Assembly: GCF_014596515.1 (NCBI RefSeq)
Contig: NZ_MSJQ01000214.1
Location: 1-64,000, forward strand
Length of the DNA: 64,000 nucleotides
Reading direction: 5' to 3'
Origin: Streptomyces sp. CBMA156
GTDB taxonomy: Bacteria > Actinomycetota > Actinomycetes > Streptomycetales > Streptomycetaceae
Positions 41,698-51,569 of this stretch are shown in pieces. The translations under genes were made by a program, and so were the position numbers. The notes beneath the pieces were generated by a model. It was not told where the DNA came from. It was given only the letters and a program-made list of their open reading frames with translations, and made no database searches. Each line of letters begins with the position of its first letter. Position 1 is the first letter of the stretch.

Positions 41698-42759
41698 TCA
41701 GAGGATCGGCTCGCAGCCGATCGCCTTGCCGCCGGCGGTGAGGAACTGCTTCCACGTCTCGTCGGTGCCGGGGAGCGGTTCCCGGACGGTGAGGTCGGAG
41801 TCCATCCGGAAGTAGGCCGGCTTGCCCTGGCAGGTCGCCACCACTTCCCTCTTCGTGATCGGGGAACCGGCCCAACGTGATCGGCCGAACGCGGGCGAGG
41901 CGTCCTTCTCGGACAGCGGGCCGCGAACCCGGGGCTCGGTCGCGATGGAGAAGGAGATCGCGGTGCTGCCCTGGTCGGTGCTGATCCGGCAGACCCACAA
42001 CGGGTCGAACGCGGTGTTCACGCTCTCCTTGTAGCTCTTGCCTCCGGCGCCGGCGGACGCGGCGAACCCGGGCAGACCGCAGACCGAGGCGGGATTCAGG
42101 TCGTGCTCCTGCCCGGCCTGCGACAGCTCGTGGGGAGCGGGGAGCGGAGACTTCCCACACCCCTTGTCCGCGGCGAGGCCGTTCGCCGCCGCCACCGCGA
42201 GGCGGGCGAGCTTCCCGGCGTCGGGTGCCCCATCGCCACCCGACTTGACCTCGACCCGCAACCCGTTGCCGCACCCCTCGGGGAGGAGCGCCCAGGCCCG
42301 GTCGTCGCCGGCCGCACCGGAGGCACCACTGTTCGCCGAGGCGGCGAACAGACGGTCTCCCGAGTCGGCCAGGTAGGGGCCGAGGTCGTCGGCCTGAAGG
42401 ACCTGCACGAAGACGGAACGGTTGCCGCCGAACATCCCGTGGCTCACTGTCGCCGTACAGAACGCTCCGCCACTGGGCGATTGCCAGGCACCGTTCTCCT
42501 CGCTGCCGACGGGGCCGGACCCGAGCGTGTCGTTCAGGGCAGCGGCGCTCACCGCACCGTCGCACACACTGTCCGGTCCGAACGCGTTGCTCAGGTTGTT
42601 CGCGAGGAAAGCCCCCGCTCCGGCCACGACCGTCGCCACTCCCGCCACGACGACCGCCGCCCGTACCCGCAGCGGCCAGGTGGTGAATCCGCGCCGGTCG
42701 AGCGCCGCGTCGACCTTGCCGACCGGTCCGTCGGAGGTCTCCTGCTGTCGCCCGGTCAC
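41698..42759 (-). CDS. Membrane-anchored extracellular protein, paralogue A of the surface cassette
   Basis: The 353-residue protein has the same plan as its downstream neighbour: cytoplasmic LDRRGFTTWPLRVR, one membrane helix (about 37-58), then Cys-rich outer domain and the same last 17 residues. Its 3' end is identical to that of the neighbour over 47 bases, a sign of recent duplication or gene conversion. The start lies four bases after the stop of the large helical protein, so the pair is in the same transcript. Role unknown. Confidence 0.8.
   Translation of the reverse strand: MTGRQQETSDGPVGKVDAALDRRGFTTWPLRVRAAVVVAGVATVVAGAGAFLANNLSNAFGPDSVCDGAVSAAALNDTLGSGPVGSEENGAWQSPSGGAFCTATVSHGMFGGNRSVFVQVLQADDLGPYLADSGDRLFAASANSGASGAAGDDRAWALLPEGCGNGLRVEVKSGGDGAPDAGKLARLAVAAANGLAADKGCGKSPLPAPHELSQAGQEHDLNPASVCGLPGFAASAGAGGKSYKESVNTAFDPLWVCRISTDQGSTAISFSIATEPRVRGPLSEKDASPAFGRSRWAGSPITKREVVATCQGKPAYFRMDSDLTVREPLPGTDETWKQFLTAGGKAIGCEPIL
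41702..41748. repeat. 47-bp exact repeat at the 3' ends of the paralogues
   Basis: The same 47 bases lie at 40591-40637 and 41702-41748, covering the last 15 codons and stop region of both membrane-anchored proteins. The rest of the genes is much more diverged, so the ends look homogenised. Confidence 0.85.
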
Positions 42760-42763
42760 GGGG

Positions 42764-44875
42764 TCAGCCCTTCCCGAAGGCCGCGGTGTGGGCCTGCGTG
42801 ATCGACGTCTGGTAGCGGACGTTGGCCGCGTCCGCCAGTTGGCCGAGGAGGGGGTCGCGATCCGGTACGCCGAACTGGTGGGCCTTCTCCAGGAGCATGG
42901 CCTGCACCTGGTGCTGGCCCATGGTGTAGAGCTTGCTCAGGTCTCCCTGCGCCTTGGTGTCGATCTGCGCGTTGACCTTGGCCGCCCACTCGGACGTGGC
43001 GACGTCGACGTAGCGCTGGGCTATGTCCCCCACCGGCAGCCAGCTGGCGCCCGGCAGCATGTTCGCCACCGTGCCGACATAGTGGTAGTCCATCTTGGCT
43101 TTCCAGTTGACCTTGAACTGCTCGTCGGACTTGTGGTCCGTGATGGTGTCCGCCTGGACGGCATCGAGTGCGCCGAGCGCCTTGCCGGCCTGGTCGACGA
43201 CGATCTCGAACTGTGCGTTCGGCCGGCCGTTGACCCCCTCGAACGCCTCCGGGCCGAACTCGGCCATCCGCCGGGCCACCTCCTGGGTCTCGGCCAGGTG
43301 GATCAGGGCGTACGACTCCGGGTCCTCGGCAGTGCCGCGGATCACCCGGAGCAACTGCTCGCGGGTGGTGTGCAGTCCACCGGGCTCGGAGGGGCCGGGG
43401 AGGTCCTTGCTGAGGATGTCGTGAGTGTCGGTGATGTACTCGCTGACGATGTTGGCCATCGGGCGGCGGAGCCCGGAGTACATGGCGTTCTCGTTGCCCG
43501 CCTTGTCCCCGCCCAGGGTGGAGAGCGCGGTGTCCGTGATCCGCGTCATCGTCGCGTCGTGAGGCCGCACCGGTGGCTGGCCGGGGCCGTGGCCGGTCGC
43601 GGCGGACTCCAGCATCTCCGCGAACATCCGGTGGGAGGTGTCGGGCAGGACGTTCTGGGGAAGCCTGGCCTCTTGGCCCTCGTCGAGCCAGGTGCGGTCC
43701 TTGAGCAGGTGCACGAGGTTCTGGTTCTTGCTCGGGTCGAGGAATTCCTGGGTCGTCGCCACGTCACCCTTCATCATCCTCAACAGCGGGGCCAGCGGGT
43801 CGCCCTTCTGGGGGTCGTTGATCCAATTCGGACCCCACAGCTCCTCGCCCTTGACCTTGCTGGAGGCCTCGAAATCGAGCAGGTCGGTGCCGACTCTACG
43901 CACGAAGGCCTTGTCGAAGTCACCCTTCGCCTCCATCAGAGAGGTCAGCGCCGGGTAGTTGTCGTTCCACCCGGCCGCCGAACCACCGGGGCGACGGGCA
44001 GCCGCGAAGAGCCCTTCCTCCCACTCCTTGCCCATCCCGCCGTCGCGGGTGGCGGTGGCCAGGGCGACGGACAGGTTCTTGTAGACGTCCTGGTAGCCCG
44101 CGGCGTTGTGGTTGCCGTGGGCCAGGCCGTCGTAGACCTTGCTGTACTCCAGCAGGGCCTCGGGGCCGGTCTTGCCGCCGGCGTTGAGGCCGTTGAGCAG
44201 CGTGGTGGAGAAGTCCTTGTTCTCCGCGTTGGCGGCCATCAGGGCCTGCAACTGCTTGAGCTGGTCGTCGGAGAGGCTGCCGCCCTTGGACATCAGGTCC
44301 GTGGCCCGCTTGGCGTCCGCGACCGGACCGGCGCCGCCCGGGGTGGGGTTGAAGGCGGTGGTGCTGGTGCCGATGTCGGCCTGGAGATCGACGGTGGCCC
44401 GCTGGTCGGCGGCGGTGGCCTTGGCGACGGCCTTGCCGAGCCGGTCCGACAGCGCCTGGGCGTTGGCCCGGATCGTGCGCTCGGCCTCGGGGTCGTTCCG
44501 CGACTCCTTCGGCACGGTCCAGTTGACCGCACCGTCCGCGGTGACGCTCAGGCTGGTGTCGCCCTGGGCGTCGTGGAGCGCTGCGTCGAGGTCGCGCCGG
44601 GCGGCGGCGAAGTCCTCGGCGGCGGTCTTCATGATCGCGGCGAGCGCGGTGGCGACGGCCGAGGCCTGCTTGAAGTCGCTGTCGACGCCCTGCAGGGTCT
44701 TGGTCGCCTCGTCGGCGGCCGCGCCCTTCCAGCCGGCCCGCTGCGCGGTGCTGGTGAGGTCCTTGGCGACCCGGCCGTCCAGGGAGGTGAGGGCCTTGGC
44801 GACGCCGGACCACGCCTCGGCGGCGTCGTTGACCGCGGCGAAGTCGGCCTCGTGCAGTTCCTTGAAGGACACCAT
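42764..44875 (-). CDS. Large helical WXG/DUF6571-like protein
   Basis: The 703-residue protein begins with a WXG100-like helical hairpin (about 1-100: VNDAAEAWSGVAKAL.., then a turn with AGWKGAAAD). Long helices follow with the pattern LMSKGGSLSDDQLKQLQALMAANAENKDF, and the final region is also helical. This build matches the DUF6571-type proteins that streptomycetes link to ESX type VII secretion. There is no signal peptide, as expected for such substrates. The start at 44875 is 20 bases after the small upstream protein. Confidence 0.78.
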   Translation of the reverse strand: MVSFKELHEADFAAVNDAAEAWSGVAKALTSLDGRVAKDLTSTAQRAGWKGAAADEATKTLQGVDSDFKQASAVATALAAIMKTAAEDFAAARRDLDAALHDAQGDTSLSVTADGAVNWTVPKESRNDPEAERTIRANAQALSDRLGKAVAKATAADQRATVDLQADIGTSTTAFNPTPGGAGPVADAKRATDLMSKGGSLSDDQLKQLQALMAANAENKDFSTTLLNGLNAGGKTGPEALLEYSKVYDGLAHGNHNAAGYQDVYKNLSVALATATRDGGMGKEWEEGLFAAARRPGGSAAGWNDNYPALTSLMEAKGDFDKAFVRRVGTDLLDFEASSKVKGEELWGPNWINDPQKGDPLAPLLRMMKGDVATTQEFLDPSKNQNLVHLLKDRTWLDEGQEARLPQNVLPDTSHRMFAEMLESAATGHGPGQPPVRPHDATMTRITDTALSTLGGDKAGNENAMYSGLRRPMANIVSEYITDTHDILSKDLPGPSEPGGLHTTREQLLRVIRGTAEDPESYALIHLAETQEVARRMAEFGPEAFEGVNGRPNAQFEIVVDQAGKALGALDAVQADTITDHKSDEQFKVNWKAKMDYHYVGTVANMLPGASWLPVGDIAQRYVDVATSEWAAKVNAQIDTKAQGDLSKLYTMGQHQVQAMLLEKAHQFGVPDRDPLLGQLADAANVRYQTSITQAHTAAFGKG

Positions 44876-44895
44876 CTGCCTGTTCCCCTCCCCTG

Positions 44896-45366
44896 TTACC
44901 GGCCCGCGCGGAGGTCGGCGGCGGTTCTGGATTCGTTGGCGTGGTAGTTCTGCTGGGTCTTGTCGAGGTTTCCGGCGGTGGTGCCGAGCTTGTCGTGCAG
45001 CGTCTTGCACTGCTGCATCCACCGCTCGGTGCTGCTGGTGAGGGCGCCGCCGAAGGAGAAGCCGCGGATCTTGGTCGACGCGGTGCTCGCGTACTCGGTG
45101 AGGCTGTGCGCGCCGGGGCCGGCCTTGCCGTTGGCGTTGTCCAGGTCGGTGGCGATCTGCCGGGCTATCCCGGCCGAGGCGTTGAGCTCGTGCGGGGTGT
45201 CCAGCCGGGTGGTGCCCAGGACGGGGCCGGGCCCGGGAGCCGGGGACGGGGTCGGAGCCGGAGTCGGGTTGGCGTACGGCGACTTCGCGGCATACGTGGA
45301 CGTCGCGCTCGGCGTCGGGCCCGGGGCCGGTGCGACCGGTCCCGTGGTGAAGTACGGGCTGACCAT
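44896..45366 (-). CDS. Small WXG-like protein with Pro-rich N-terminus
   Basis: The 156-residue product has a Pro/Thr/Ala-rich N-terminal tail (about 1-55), then two amphipathic helices of WXG100 size (about 60-150) with a W-M-Q-Q turn (SSTERWMQQCKTLHDKL). It is the first gene of the cassette and could be an ESX partner. The ATG at 45366 has GGGAGGA 11 bases upstream; an ATG at 45387 would add seven residues. Confidence 0.72.
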   Translation of the reverse strand: MVSPYFTTGPVAPAPGPTPSATSTYAAKSPYANPTPAPTPSPAPGPGPVLGTTRLDTPHELNASAGIARQIATDLDNANGKAGPGAHSLTEYASTASTKIRGFSFGGALTSSTERWMQQCKTLHDKLGTTAGNLDKTQQNYHANESRTAADLRAGR

Positions 45367-45582
45367 GTGTGTGCGATTCCTCCCCATGTCACCGAGCGTT
45401 GTTCCTTCGCCGCGGTATGACGACCGTACAGGTGCGGTCCGTCAGTGCACTCACCCACCCTCCGTCGCGTCCGGGGGGCGGGCGGTGGCGTGGTTCACCA
45501 CGGGTCGGCCGAGGGGGAATTGGCGACTCGGCGCGGGCCCGGAGGTCTTGTTACCGGCGGGTCGCTTGCCTATCATCCCGAG

Positions 45583-45603
45583 TGTGACAGCTTTACTGTC
45601 AAA
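45583..45603. promoter_or_regulatory. Dyad upstream of the beta-oxidation operon
   Basis: TGACAG (45585-45590) and CTGTCA (45596-45601) flank a CTTTA spacer, extending to GTGTGACAG against CTGTCAAAC. The half-site TGTGACAG (45583-45590) occurs twice more at the MerR gene promoter (52441 and 52455), which ends the same gene cluster. Confidence 0.7.
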
Positions 45604-45627
45604 CCCGTCGGAAGGGTTCAGCAGCCA

Positions 45628-46788
45628 GTGGGTGACGTGAGCAGTGCGCCGGAGGCCAGGGGGCCGCTGGCGGGTGTGCGGGTGGTGGAGCTCGCCGGGA
45701 TCGGCCCCGGGCCGTTCGCGGCGATGCTGCTGGGGGACCTCGGGGCGGACGTCGTGCGGGTGGACCGGCCGGAGCCCTCGCCGCTCGGGACGGACCCGGC
45801 GTACGACCTCAGCAACCGCAACAAGCGCTCGGTGCTGATCGACCTGAAGTCCCCGGAGGGTCCCGGGCGGGTGCTGGACCTGGTCCAGCGGGCGGACCTG
45901 CTGATCGAGGGCTACCGGCCTGGCGTCGCGGAGCGGCTCGGGGTCGGGCCGCAGGCGTGCCTGGCGCGCAACCCGGCGCTGGTGTACGGGCGGATGACCG
46001 GCTGGGGGCAGCTCGGCCCCCGGGCGGCGACCGCCGGGCACGACCTCGGGTACGCGGCGGTGGCCGGGGTGCTGGGGATGGTGGCCGCGCCGGGAGGCGC
46101 CGAGGAGGCGCCCGGCATCCCGGCCAACCTCCTCGGCGACTACGCGGGCGGCTCGCTCTACCTGGTCGTCGGCCTGCTCGCCGGGCTGCACCACGCCCGC
46201 GCCACCGGCACCGGCCAGGTGGTCGACGCCGCGATCGTGGACGGCGCCGCGCACCTCGGCAGCATGCTGTGGGGCCTGCTCGCGGCCGGCCACTGGCAGG
46301 ACCGCAGGGGTGTCAACCTGCTGGACGGCGGCGCACCGTTCTACGCCGTCTACCGGGCGGCCGACGGCGGGCACCTGGCCGTCGGCGCGCTGGAGCCGCG
46401 CTTCTACGCGGAGTTCGCCCGGCTGCTGGAGCTCGGCCCGGACGCCCCCGGCCAGTACGACCTCGCCCGCTGGCCCGAACTGCGCGCCCTGATCGCCGCC
46501 CGCTTCGCCACCAGGACCAGGGCCGAGTGGGAGGCCGTCTTCGCCGGCTCCGACGCCTGCGTGGAACCAGTTCTGACGATGCGTCAGGCCGCCGCCGACG
46601 GGCACCTATCGGCGCGCGGGACGTACGTCGAGGTGGACGGCGTCACCCAGCCGGCCCCCGCCCCGCGCTTCTCCGCCACCCCGGGCGCCCTGCGCCGCCC
46701 GCCGGCCCGGCCGGGCGCGGACACCGCCGAGGTGGCCGCGGACTGGGGCGTCCCCTCTCTCAACCCCGTGGCAGAGCAAGGAGAATAG
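45628..46788 (+). CDS. CaiB/Frc-family CoA-transferase or alpha-methylacyl-CoA racemase
   Basis: The 386-residue class III CoA-transferase-fold protein starts with GVRVVELAGIGPGPFAAMLLGDLGADVVRVDRP and has SVLIDLKSPEG and the catalytic Asp171 in LGDYAGGS. The close match to alpha-methylacyl-CoA racemase (His in AAGHDLGYAA) suggests it epimerises branched acyl-CoAs so they can enter beta-oxidation. The GTG at 45628 follows GGAAGGG by 11 bases; a GTG at 45637 is possible. It leads a four-gene operon. Confidence 0.88.
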   Translation: MGDVSSAPEARGPLAGVRVVELAGIGPGPFAAMLLGDLGADVVRVDRPEPSPLGTDPAYDLSNRNKRSVLIDLKSPEGPGRVLDLVQRADLLIEGYRPGVAERLGVGPQACLARNPALVYGRMTGWGQLGPRAATAGHDLGYAAVAGVLGMVAAPGGAEEAPGIPANLLGDYAGGSLYLVVGLLAGLHHARATGTGQVVDAAIVDGAAHLGSMLWGLLAAGHWQDRRGVNLLDGGAPFYAVYRAADGGHLAVGALEPRFYAEFARLLELGPDAPGQYDLARWPELRALIAARFATRTRAEWEAVFAGSDACVEPVLTMRQAAADGHLSARGTYVEVDGVTQPAPAPRFSATPGALRRPPARPGADTAEVAADWGVPSLNPVAEQGE

Positions 46789-46790
46789 CG

Positions 46791-47933
<1,143 letters not shown>

Positions 47934-47938
47934 GCGAC

Positions 47939-48058
47939 CCCGCGACACCCCGCAAGCCCCCTGCCCCGCAAGCCCCCTGCCCCGCAGGCCCCCGCCACTC
48001 AAGCCCCTCGCCACTCAAGCCCTCTGCCCCGAAAACCCTCTGCCCCGAAAACCCGCTG
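47939..48058. repeat. Degenerate C-rich tandem repeats between acdh and thiolase genes
   Basis: Units like CCCCGCAAGCCCCCTG and CCACTCAAGCCCTC or CTGCCCCGAAAACC recur about seven times, of 14-16 bases. No ORF is encoded. The operon continues on either side, so the spacer is transcribed; the purine-poor RNA may be an unstructured linker. Confidence 0.7.
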
Positions 48059-48072
48059 AAAGGCGTTCCACC

Positions 48073-49287
48073 GTGACCACCGAAGCGTACGTCTACGACG
48101 CGATCCGCACCCCGCGCGGCCGGGGCAAGGCCTCCGGCTCGCTGCACGGCACCAAGCCGATCGACCTGGTCGTCGGACTGATCCGCGAACTGCGCGACCG
48201 CCACCCCGAGCTGGACCCGGCCGCGATCGACGACATCGTGCTCGGCGTGGTCAGCCCGGTCGGCGACCAGGGCTCCGACATCGCCCGGATCGCCGCCATC
48301 GCGGCCGGCCTGCCCGACACCGTCGCCGGCGTGCAGGAGAACCGCTTCTGCGCCTCCGGTCTGGAAGCCGTCAACCTGGCCGCCGCCAAGGTCCGTTCCG
48401 GCTGGGAGGACCTCGTCCTGGCCGGCGGCGTGGAGTCGATGTCCCGGGTGAAGATGGCCTCGGACGGCGGCGCCTGGTTCGCCGACCCGATGACCGCGTA
48501 CGAGACCGACTTCGCCCCGCAGGGCATCGGCGCCGACCTCATCGCCACCATCGAGGGCTTCTCCCGCACCGACGTGGACGCCTTCGCCGCGGAGTCGCAG
48601 GCCCGCGCCGCCAAGGCCCAGGCGGACGGCCTGTTCGACCGCTCGGTCGTCCCGGTGCGCGACCGCAACGGCCTGATCGTGCTGGAGCGCGACGAGTTCA
48701 TCCGCCCCGGCACCACCGTCGAGACCCTGGCCGGCCTCAAGCCCTCCTTCGCCGCCATCGGCGAGGCCGGCGGCTTCGACGCCGTCGCCCTCCAGAAGTA
48801 CCACTGGGTCGAGGCCATCGACCACGTCCACCACGCGGGCAACTCCTCCGGCATCGTGGACGGCGCCGCGCTGGTGGCCATCGGCAACCGCGAGGTCGGC
48901 GAGCGGTACGGGCTGCGCCCGCGCGCCCGGATCGTCTCCGCCGCCGTCTCCGGCTCCGAGCCGACCATCATGCTCACCGGCCCCGCCCCGGCCACCCACA
49001 AGGCGCTCGCCAAGGCCGGACTCACCGCCGCCGACATCGACCTGGTCGAGATCAACGAGGCCTTCGCCGCCGTCGCGCTCCGCTTCATCCGCGAACTCGG
49101 CTTCCGCCACGACCAGGTGAACGTCAACGGCGGCGCGATCGCGCTCGGCCACCCGCTCGGCGCCACCGGCGCGATGCTGCTCGGCACCGTGATCGACGAA
49201 CTGGAGCGGCGCGACCTGCGCTACGGCCTGGTCACCCTCTGCGTGGGCGGCGGCATGGGCATCGCCACCGTCGTCGAGCGCATCTGA
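48073..49287 (+). CDS. fadA: Acetyl-CoA acyltransferase (3-ketoacyl-CoA thiolase)
   Basis: The 404-residue thiolase has the acyl-Cys93 ([11 protein letters not shown]), His360 ([11 protein letters not shown]) and the deprotonating Cys390 ([10 protein letters not shown]), with the NEAFAAVA motif also present. It cleaves 3-ketoacyl-CoA to acetyl-CoA and a shortened acyl-CoA. The GTG at 48073 is preceded by AAAGGCG. It lies 29 bases before FadB and forms the classical thiolase/multifunctional enzyme pair. Confidence 0.95.
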   Translation: MTTEAYVYDAIRTPRGRGKASGSLHGTKPIDLVVGLIRELRDRHPELDPAAIDDIVLGVVSPVGDQGSDIARIAAIAAGLPDTVAGVQENRFCASGLEAVNLAAAKVRSGWEDLVLAGGVESMSRVKMASDGGAWFADPMTAYETDFAPQGIGADLIATIEGFSRTDVDAFAAESQARAAKAQADGLFDRSVVPVRDRNGLIVLERDEFIRPGTTVETLAGLKPSFAAIGEAGGFDAVALQKYHWVEAIDHVHHAGNSSGIVDGAALVAIGNREVGERYGLRPRARIVSAAVSGSEPTIMLTGPAPATHKALAKAGLTAADIDLVEINEAFAAVALRFIRELGFRHDQVNVNGGAIALGHPLGATGAMLLGTVIDELERRDLRYGLVTLCVGGGMGIATVVERI

Positions 49288-49316
49288 CGTCCCTCCCCGC
49301 AGATCTGGAGAACCCC

Positions 49317-51536
49317 ATGAGCGACACCACCACCATCCGCTGGGAGCAGGACCAGGACGGCGTGGTCACCCTCGTCCTCGACGACCCCACCCAGTCCGTC
49401 AACACCATGAACGAGGCCTTCACCGCCGACTTCGAGGCCGTCGTCGAGCGGCTGGCGAACCTCGGGGACGCGCTGCGCGGCGTGGTGGTCACCTCCGGCA
49501 AGAAGACCTTCTTCGCCGGCGGAGACCTCCGGGTCCTCTCCGCCGCCCGTCCCGAGGACGCCGGGACCGTCTTCGAGAAGTCGCTGCGGATCAAGCGCGC
49601 GCTGCGCACCCTGGAGACCCTCGGCAAGCCGGTCGTCGCCGCCCTCAACGGCAGCGCGCTCGGCGGCGGCCTGGAGATCGCCCTCGCCTGTCACCACCGG
49701 ATCGCGCTCGACACCCCCGCCGGCCGGTTCGGCCTGCCCGAGGTCACCCTCGGCCTGCTGCCCGGTGGCGGCGGAGTGGTCCGTACGGTACGGCTGTTCG
49801 GCATCACCGACGCCCTGCTGAAGTTCCTGCTCCAGGGGCGGCAGTACCGCCCGGCGCAGGCGCTGGAGCACGGGCTGGTGCACGAACTGGCCGACACCCC
49901 CGAGGAGCTGACCGCCCGGGCGCGCGCCTGGATCGAGGCCAACCCGGCCGCCGTCCAGCCCTGGGACGTCAAGGGGTACAAGATCCCCGGCGGCACCCCC
50001 GCCACCCCGGCCTTCGCGGCGAACCTGCCGGCCTTCCCGGCCAACCTGCGCAAGCAGCTCAACGGCGCGCCCTACCCGGCCCCGCGCAACATCCTGGCCG
50101 CCGCCGTGGAGAGCGCCCAGGTGGACGTCGACACCGCGATGACCGTCGAGGCCCGCTACTTCACCGAGTTGGCCTGCGGGCAGACCAGCAAGAACATGAT
50201 CCAGGCGCTGTTCTTCGACATGCAGGCGGTCAACTCCGGTGCCGGGCGCCCGAAGGACGTCGAGAAGCGGCTGGTCCGCAAGGTCGCGGTGCTCGGCGCC
50301 GGGATGATGGGCGCGGGCATCGCCTACACCTGCGCCAAGGCCGGCATCGAGGTCGTGCTCAAGGACGTGAGCGCCGAGGCCGCCGAGCGCGGAAAGGCCT
50401 ACTCCGCGGGCCTGCTGGACAAGGCCGTCGCGCGCGGGCGCTCCACCGCGGCGAAGCGCGACGAACTGCTGGCCCGGATCACCCCCACCGCCGAGGTCGC
50501 CGACCTGGCCGGCTGCGACGCGGTGATCGAGGCGGTCTTCGAGAACACCGAACTCAAGCACAAGGTGTTCCAGGAGATCGAGGACGTGGTCGGCCCCGAC
50601 GCGCTGCTCTGCTCCAACACCTCCACCCTGCCGATCGGGCTGCTCGCCGAAGGCGTCCGGCGCCAGGACGACTTCATCGGGCTGCACTTCTTCTCGCCGG
50701 TCGACAAGATGCGGCTGGTGGAGATCATCCGCGGTCCGCGGACCGGTGCCGGGGCCCTGGCCCGCGCCTTCGACCTGGTCCGGCAGATCGACAGGACGCC
50801 GATCGTGGTCAACGACTCGCGCGGCTTCTTCACCTCGCGGGTGATCGGCCAGTTCCTCAACGAGGGCGTCGCCATGGTCGGCGAGGGCATCCACCCGGCC
50901 AGCGTCGAGCAGGCCGCCGCCCAGGCCGGCTACCCCGCCAAGGTGCTCTCCCTGATGGACGAGCTCACCCTCACCCTGCCGCGCAAGATCCGCGACGAGT
51001 ACCGGCGTTCGGTGGAGGCCGTCGGCGGCACCTGGACGCCCCACCCGGCGGACGCGGTGGTCGACCGGATGGTCGACGAGTTCGGCCGCCCGGGACGCAG
51101 CGGCGGCGCCGGCTTCTACGAGTACGGCGAGGACGGCACGCGCGGGCGGCTCTGGCCGGGGCTGCTGGAGCACTTCTCCGGGGCCCCCGCCGACGGCCGT
51201 GGCGAGGTCTCCGCCGACGCCCGTGCCGAGGTCCCCTTCGAGGACCTCAAGGAGCGGATGCTGTTCAGCGAGGCACTGGACTCGGTGCGCTGCCTGGAGG
51301 AGGGCGTGCTGACCTCGGTCGCCGACGCCAACGTGGGCTCGATCCTCGGCATCGGCTTCCCGGCCTGGACGGGCGGCGTGTTCCAGTACATCAACGGGTA
51401 CGAGGGCGGCCCGGCCGGCTTCGTGGCCCGCGCCCGCGAACTCGCCGCCGCGTACGGTGAGCGGTTCGCGCCGCCGGCGCTGCTGGAGCGGGTGGCGGCC
51501 GAGGGGCGGACGTTCACGGACCGACCTGCGGACTGA
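49317..51536 (+). CDS. fadB: Multifunctional 3-hydroxyacyl-CoA dehydrogenase/enoyl-CoA hydratase
   Basis: The 739-residue protein has an N-terminal crotonase domain (about 1-200: GKKTFFAGGDL, GSALGGGLEIALACHHR with its two catalytic-site Glu region) and a dehydrogenase domain with the NAD motif VLGAGMMGAGIAY (about 322-337) and the catalytic His in IGLHFFSPVDKM. A C-terminal 3HCDH domain closes it. It hydrates enoyl-CoA and oxidises 3-hydroxyacyl-CoA. Its C-terminal catalytic helices GGAGFYEY fit the FadB/FadJ family. Confidence 0.95.
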   Translation: MSDTTTIRWEQDQDGVVTLVLDDPTQSVNTMNEAFTADFEAVVERLANLGDALRGVVVTSGKKTFFAGGDLRVLSAARPEDAGTVFEKSLRIKRALRTLETLGKPVVAALNGSALGGGLEIALACHHRIALDTPAGRFGLPEVTLGLLPGGGGVVRTVRLFGITDALLKFLLQGRQYRPAQALEHGLVHELADTPEELTARARAWIEANPAAVQPWDVKGYKIPGGTPATPAFAANLPAFPANLRKQLNGAPYPAPRNILAAAVESAQVDVDTAMTVEARYFTELACGQTSKNMIQALFFDMQAVNSGAGRPKDVEKRLVRKVAVLGAGMMGAGIAYTCAKAGIEVVLKDVSAEAAERGKAYSAGLLDKAVARGRSTAAKRDELLARITPTAEVADLAGCDAVIEAVFENTELKHKVFQEIEDVVGPDALLCSNTSTLPIGLLAEGVRRQDDFIGLHFFSPVDKMRLVEIIRGPRTGAGALARAFDLVRQIDRTPIVVNDSRGFFTSRVIGQFLNEGVAMVGEGIHPASVEQAAAQAGYPAKVLSLMDELTLTLPRKIRDEYRRSVEAVGGTWTPHPADAVVDRMVDEFGRPGRSGGAGFYEYGEDGTRGRLWPGLLEHFSGAPADGRGEVSADARAEVPFEDLKERMLFSEALDSVRCLEEGVLTSVADANVGSILGIGFPAWTGGVFQYINGYEGGPAGFVARARELAAAYGERFAPPALLERVAAEGRTFTDRPAD

Positions 51537-51569
51537 CCCCGCGGGACTGACCCGCGGACTGACCGCGGA

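Noticed and set aside
42422..44947. An 841-codon plus-strand frame antisense to the DUF6571-like gene
   Set aside because: Composition of repeated Val/Gly/Asp pairs is that of a shadow; the minus-strand protein has a ribosome site and operon context.
47939..48058. CRISPR-like array
   Set aside because: Units are 14-16 bases without unique spacers and degenerate; it is a simple repeat.
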